From positions 27,010,602 to 27,074,601 of the forward strand of contig OZ020313.1 of assembly GCA_963971305.1 (NCBI GenBank): a stretch of DNA of 64,000 nucleotides. The letters run 5' to 3'. The notes beneath the pieces were generated by a model. That model saw nothing but the letters and a program-made list of their open reading frames with translations. It had not been told where the DNA came from and made no database searches. Origin of the DNA: Arcuatula senhousia (Eukaryota > Mollusca > Bivalvia > Mytilida > Mytilidae). A program made the translations under genes and the position numbers. Each line of letters opens with the position of its first letter. Position 1 is the stretch's first letter. This document shows, in pieces, positions 57,805-64,000 of this stretch.

Positions 57805-60195
57805 ATCACTCAAAAAAAAATTCTACTTAAAACCCTACAAATGTTACTTATTTTAAGTATTTCCATTAGTAGGGAAAGTTGTCAGACGGTTAAGTAATAC
57901 TTAGTAACGTGTAAGTAGTTGATATTACTTGTTACTATAAGTGCAATTTGTACTTTAAGTAATACTATTTGTAAAAAACAATAATTACTTGAAGTAATAC
58001 AGCAAGTTCGATTAAGTAATTCATCTACTACTTTTGTTTCACTATAAGCATTTACTTGAAGTTATATTATCACTCGGTTTACAATTACTTGCAGTATTTG
58101 CATTGCTAATATCAACTTATAGCAAACCTTATGGCTTACTTGTAGTTTGCTTAAATTGAAGTTATGCTTTTGTTTATCGGTTCAATAAAAACACAATATT
58201 CAAGGTGTATATCTTAGGTATTTATAATTATAGTGTTTTAAAAAATATTACTTAAAGTTAATCATTTCAATTCTGGATAACATAATTAAAATAAATTCAA
58301 ATATTTTATTGATTTAAAATCCAACTTTGGATTATAATCAGCAACACATACATGGATACATAAAACAGACAATGATACAATACAATTTTTACATATAATC
58401 AAACAACATTTTTCAGACAAGCAGGACTGAGGGGTCTATTATTCCAATTTATATTTATTAATTAATGTTCTGTTTTAATAAAGCTAGTTAAGCACTAAAA
58501 TATATCATATAAAGCAAATCTTAATATATTGCATGGTGATACACATCTACTGAGTAATTATAATATAGTCTAACAGCATAGCACTTTTCTCTCATTAGCC
58601 ATATCAAAAATACCTAAAACGCATACCTTCATAATATCATAATCATTACTTCTTAATACAAATATGAATTTTTGTCTGTCTGACATGTTACCAAAATTAG
58701 GGCAGATTTCTTCAATCTTTTAAAATAGATTAGATCTAGTGCATTGTAGCTTTTCACATTTACATACAAAATGGAATTCATCCTCATCATCCTTTCTACA
58801 TAAAGGGCATACTCTTTGGTCTAAAGGTGTGTTGTTATGACGCCCTTGCTCAATATAAAGATTACTATTACTTATTCTGAACTTAACATAATTAGATATA
58901 ATATTTTTAGGAATGTCAAGTAATAGAAAATTTTCTAAGATAAATTCTAATTTCAGTTCTCTATAGGTTCTTAATTTATTCTTGTTTGGTTTATTTTCGT
59001 CACAGTATATTTGTTTTTTCCAAAATAAAATCAAATTTGCTTCTAGCTTACTAGAAACAGCATGTAAAAGTCTAGATTTAGAGAAAGTATTTTGATTCTC
59101 CCAAATATGATTGAAACTCAATTTATATAAAAGTAATCTTATATTGTCAGCATATGAATTTTTCAACTTTAAGTTACACTTATAAGACAATGACACTAGT
59201 TTAATTGTTATTTTCTGAGTTAATAACATGATACCAATACCCATTTGCTAGTATGAGTTTATAATTATGAGTTTCGCAGATTTAAATTCTCGATTTCAAA
59301 TTGAAACAAAAATAGTTTCATTTTCTTAAATTACTAAAGTTCAAGGGAGATAATTTTTAAATTCCAAAAAAAAGAGAATTTGAGACAATTTAACAGTGAA
59401 ATAACTGATTTTTTTATACTTTCATTAAAACAATGAAGTGATTAACACTAAATTACCAAAATAGGATGATTCTATATCAAGTTTAATTAAAATAATTACT
59501 TAATTTTCAATTTTTACTATTTTTTATATTATTGTTGCTATGTAACTCACTTTGATAATTTTTAATTCCAAATCTTATTCAAGCCTCATCATTTAAAATT
59601 GATTGTTTAACTTGGATGTAGGCACGAAGTGTTCAAAGACTAAAAAGATTATCAAACCTTAATAATATGCCTGTTAATATTTTGATGACTTTGTAATAAT
59701 TTTGACTAATTTATATAGAATAGCCTTCTTTTAATAAATTATATGATGATTTTTTTTTAATTGTTCTTAACTGTCCTTGCATCTTTAGTTATTGGAAGAA
59801 GTAAAATTACAATTATACGTGTAAATGTATTCTTCTATTACATGTATTATACAAGCTCCCTTTTAACATTAATATAGATATATAGACAAGGTCAATTTAA
59901 GTTTATTTAATTTGCTTTAAGAAAAAATAATGATCAATACTACAACTGAGTACTGAAAGTAATTCATGTTGTAGCTTAAAGTAACGAAATACTACTTCAA
60001 GTATTTTGGTTCCTTAAACGGTTACTGAAAGAAAAATCTTACTTAAAATAAGTAACATTGTGTAAATAAGTAATATGTATGAATTTTATTACTAAAAGTA
60101 AGTAATCATAAGTAATGCATAAGTAGTTCATTACTAAAATCACTACTTGAAATAAGTAACTAGTAACTACTAAGTAGCGTATTTTTTTGAGTGAT
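57805..60195. mobile_element. 2.4-kb TIR element rich in TTACTT words
   Basis: The ends are ATCACTCAAAAAAA and its inverse TTTTTTTGAGTGAT. The outer 250-350 bp on each side are dense in TTACTT and AAGTAAT words, with GTTACTTATTTTAAGTA in both arms in opposite orientation. The middle contains a LINE ORF fragment. No transposase or target duplication was found, so the borders rest on the TIRs alone. Confidence 0.55.
58720..59244 (-). pseudogene. Non-LTR retrotransposon ORF2 C-terminus, 174 codons
   Basis: The longest clean frame in the window. It has no catalytic RT motifs, but the C-terminal tail KLRTYRELKLEF, VKFRISNSNLYIEQGR, RVCPLC and DEDEFHFVCKC is typical of the last part of many animal LINE ORF2 proteins (LRTY, IExGR, then a CPxC...EDExHFxxxC zinc-knuckle-like end). 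The stop after the Cys block fits the natural end of such ORFs. The N-terminal two-thirds of the protein is absent. It lies inside the TIR element at 57805-60195. Confidence 0.75.
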
Positions 60196-61850
60196 TTATG
60201 TAAAGAAAAACAGCTTTATATTTCCAAAGAACTTGTACTTTTAATTTTTTTGGGTAACAAAAACATGACTATTTATAGTCATATTCTATATATTTATATA
60301 TTTATTGTGTATTAAAACTTTTAACTTGAAGCCCCCTCCCCCCTAAAAAAAATTGATACAATTTGAATAAAAATATTTTGAAGGGAAAATATTACTTATT
60401 TCACTGTTTTTTTAGAGTCTCGTTGTTCTGTTACAACCTTTAAATCTGGAAAGTAAATAGACAACATACTGCAGCTATAAAAACCGACTTTGAAGTTAAA
60501 AGTAGACATGCCCTAAAAACTAAACAGAAAAATATTTTTATATAATTTGCCGGTTATCGTCACTGAATCACTTTAACTAAAAGCTTTTAAAGTGTGTTTC
60601 TATGTTAGTTTGATTTAAAGTTCTGCACAGAAGACAAATTGAAAAACTAATCATTTCATTTAAGCCCTTATTTGGCTAATAATGAACAGCAGTTGTTAAA
60701 AGGTTTTTGCTCTACGTTTATTAGCATCTGCATTGTTGAGTATCTTAACAGTTAACTATTTTTAGTAATATTCATCAGTTTGAAAACCAGATTCTATTTT
60801 TCTCTTAAAAGCTAGAAATTTGATCTGATTCAACAAATGACATCAAATCATTAAAAACATGGAACTGATTTTTTTTTATATTAACAGAAATCTTAGTCAA
60901 AGATTTTCGTCATGACCATCTATTTATAAACTTTACATGACATTAAATTAATACAAATGCTTAAGTTATCAAAATTTATGTGAATTCTAAAACTTAATGT
61001 TTAACTCCATCCACCATAGTTTTGTCCTTACTAACATTAATTTGGATCTCGTTTGGTTTTATACATTTAAAACTTCTTTTTTGAAATCATTGTGGAGTTC
61101 CTATGTTCCTATGTTTTAGTGCTGCTTATGAGGAATAAATTTCCGAAATGGCCATACAGCTCATAAAATTTAATTGCAGTTGGAGTTAACATTTGTATTA
61201 TAGTCTCATGTTCATTTACATTTGTTGCCGTTTGTATTACACCATATACTTTCATACATTATATACTAGAATTTCAAAAATATCAAAAGCTCATTAAATT
61301 TCGCAAGCTGTAAACTTATTCAAGCCTTAATTTAGCTTACAAAAAGCCGGCAGTTGTAATTTACAAAAAGTGTTTAGTTCTACATCTATCATCAACTGTG
61401 ATGTGCTTTATTTCAAGGCTGATAGCGGCGTGGATAACTGTTATTGTTACATTAATCAAAATCAACTCTGTTTTCATATTTTTTTTTGAATTTTATAATA
61501 TTTATGAGCATATGACATCTAATCATTCAACGCGAAGAAAAAAAATACTTTAAAAATGACTTAAGAAATCTTACGTCGATGATTTATCATTTTGTTTTTG
61601 TTGCTTGATCAGGAGTAGAATACAAAAATTATATTCTTAGGTCAGAATCCAAACCTAAAAATGCTGAAAGAATAAGATATTAACAAATAGAAAAACGTAA
61701 ACAAAATAAGCCTGACACTGGGATGTCCACTGTCCACTGAACCACGAATCTCAAACAATGACTTCTAAAACGATGCCAGCCAGAAGATATAATTACAAAA
61801 TAACACCAATTGAGATAAATCTGACAAGTCTTTAAAAAGACTCAAATACC
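60196..61850. other. AT-rich sequence, no gene seen
   Basis: I read both strands and found no ORF, splice-bounded coding segment or repeat with clear ends. Two short similar passages (about 60600-60700 and 61320-61400, CAGTTGT and AAGCC words) hint at an old duplication. Confidence 0.35.
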
Positions 61851-61857
61851 ATAAGAA

Positions 61858-62045
61858 GTAAAGAGGCACCAATGGAACATTCGAGCGTCAAAAGTCCGAA
61901 AGGGCAACAACGACAACGGTAAAGAACAAGAAGCACAAAACACAAAATCAACCGAACGGAAATCAACAACGCGAACTCAAGTCGTAACAAGAGTGAACCC
62001 AGGTGCCCCAAAGAGTAAGCGGTTTCTGCTTGCTATAGCACATAA
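61858..62045. repeat. Dispersed repeat I, copy near the right end
   Basis: ACCAATGGAACATTCGAGCG, GTCCGAAAGGGCAAC, CAACGCGAACTCAAGTCG and GTAAGCGGTTTCTGCTTGC are in the same order as at 56217-56480. Confidence 0.55.
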
Positions 62046-64000
62046 CGATTACAGTTTAACGCATGGCATCATAATTTAAAAGATATGATTGAAAACATAT
62101 GATCAACAGTCACAATCCAACCGACAATGGAAGATGCGAACATATTCTGGGGTAGGTTTAAAAACCCGATGAATGACAGACGATAATCATGATAATAGAA
62201 AGATGACGGAATAGGCAGTAAGTTATAACTAGACGTTCTGGGCGACGAAAAGAGATCTAATACATAAGCATCTGGCTTTGGCAGCTGTTTTTAGTATATC
62301 GTTCTAGTAATTCAAATCTGTTGCTGGCACCTTCTTAGTTTTTATAAGTCTTAGGAACACTGAATTTCACAAGTGATGATATCCAATATTACTGTTTTTT
62401 CTTGAATGTCAGTCAAAACTATTTTATTCAAAAAAAAAACAAACACGATTCAATCGAACTTGTCTGCCATGAAAATATGCTTTATTCACGAAACTAATAC
62501 AATGTTGCTTTAAAATTTTAACTTTAAGCAGAAATAAAAAAATAGTTGCTTAAATAAGTAAACTTCTGGCTGTTTCCGTTGTGGATTTGTTTAAATTGCC
62601 ATTTATATTGGAGATTGTGTCGCGTACAATCATGATCTTATACCCATGAAAGAAAAGAAGTTCAAGATCCCTAATAAAACAAAACATTATTTACTTTTTT
62701 AATTCAAGTAATTACTTTGCAGTTTAATTTATTTAAAACTTCATTTTAATTGCAAAGGGCAAAATATGAAGGCGGTCTAAAACTGTTAATTTTGATATGC
62801 TGTATATGCATATTTCAAGGAGTAAGCTTTCATCAGCAGCATTTGAAAAAAAAACATTGGAAGTTTGAAATCCAAAACGAACTGACAGAAAAGTATTATT
62901 CCCTAAAACACTTAAACAGGGAAGTCAAATCCACCGCAGAATATATTTAATTGAGATATTCGGATATTTTAATATAAAGGAAAGATGGTAATCTGGTTTC
63001 AGACAAGTCAGACATCTAGGTTTGTGTTAACCTTCGGGGACTGCAAAAATATATAGCATTTCGTTACATTTCATGTTTTGGCCCTACATTTTTGCGAACT
63101 TTGGTGGTTATTTTATCAATGACATTGATGTTTATGACTGATATACATCATAAACTAAAATTCAACGCCATCGACAATTCTCCAGGATTTTGATTAATAT
63201 CAACAAATTAAAATTATTCAAAGCAAAGAATTGAAAATAAATTTAAAGTTCAATTTACATTTTGAAGAATGCTTCTTTTGCTGATTCTTGAATTTGTCAT
63301 TTGTTTTTAGTACATTTGTACTCGTTGTTTTTAAATTTGACTTAAACGTTATTTTAATTTGAATTGTAAAATAAATGATTAATTAAGTTTACTCGATTGT
63401 TTATTCAGCTGCCATAGTTTACAGGCTGCCATGCCTTATTCATCAATTGAATAATGTATTTAAGACCGCACATACCCTTAAAAAGACTTTAACTATCAGC
63501 CATTATATTCGAAATGTAAAAAAGATTCGTCAGATTATCTTAGAACAAATAACCTTGAATCCAGTCAAAAGACAGTTTTTTGGTTGACAATCATAATTGT
63601 TCATTGTGATGAACATAAATGTAAAACGGAAAGATAGAAAATCATTTTTGTCTGTTTTCTACAAAATGATTGATATTTAAGACAGTGGTGGCCTTACATA
63701 ACAGTGCGTCATAATTGCAGAGGAAACCAGAGAACCTGAAGAAAACCACCACCCTTGGTGTAATTGATGCAAGTTCTAAATAATAGAAAATCTTTTTGTC
63801 AAATTCGAAGACATTGGCATTTCTTTTCAAAAGACCAAAGTAAAAATTAGCGGCTCTTAACATTCAAATCTGCATTAGAATGTATAATGAAAACTTAAGG
63901 GATACAGCAATATTAAAAAGGAAAGAATATGGAATATATGCCAGAAAGACACGATCCGCATATTGAAATGATTTTGGTAAATGTACAAAAGCAAAATTTC
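62046..64000. other. AT-rich sequence, no gene seen
   Basis: The two short ORFs (62750-62950 plus and 63642-63863 minus) have no recognisable motif or start context and match background composition. No structured repeat was identified. Confidence 0.35.

Noticed and set aside
1..64000. tRNA or rRNA genes
   Set aside because: I looked for cloverleaf and conserved rRNA segments and saw none. A covariance search (tRNAscan-SE or Rfam) could settle this and was not available.

Overview
This is eukaryotic nuclear DNA: AT-rich and intron-rich, with very few long ORFs and dense mobile elements. Repeat style (hairpin-ended interspersed elements with internal tandem modules, TTAGGG-type telomere-like tracts, mollusc-style LINE fragments) suggests a bivalve mollusc, most likely a marine mussel. 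That is inference; no species marker was read.

Left half (about 1-30 kb): one gene on the minus strand runs from about 29.9 kb down to 1.26 kb and off the left edge. I rebuilt ten exons from splice sites and matching phases, about 408 residues. They encode two HMG-box-like modules, then a Lys/Ser-rich tail with acidic Ser-Asp runs. The layout best fits a UBF-like (nucleolar transcription factor 1) HMG-box protein, which activates RNA polymerase I transcription of rDNA. The start lies upstream of 29.9 kb; possible further 5' exons lie near 32.3-32.6 kb. Its introns are packed with nonautonomous transposons, several nested inside one another.

Middle (30-47 kb): no confident gene. It holds a decayed non-LTR retrotransposon interrupted by a 208-bp TIR element, other hAT-like and MITE-like elements, further hairpin-ended elements, and a near-perfect 56-bp palindrome.

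47-49.2 kb: a block of palindromic ATCGTCGATATC-type repeats ending in a long hairpin, then degenerate telomere-like CCCTAA repeats that grade into a minisatellite of about 53 bp.

50.3-54.5 kb: the most striking object. It is a 4.14-kb element with a perfect 6-bp target duplication (AACGGG), termini starting AGTAGT, and inverted arms of 1.6-1.9 kb. Each arm carries a decayed cysteine-protease-like gene. The 0.65-kb centre carries a fragment resembling a Polinton/Maverick structural protein. It reads as a miniature, nonautonomous Polinton.

54.5-64 kb: more dispersed repeats, a 2.4-kb TIR element made of TTACTT words that contains a LINE ORF2 C-terminus, and about 4 kb of AT-rich sequence with no recognisable gene.
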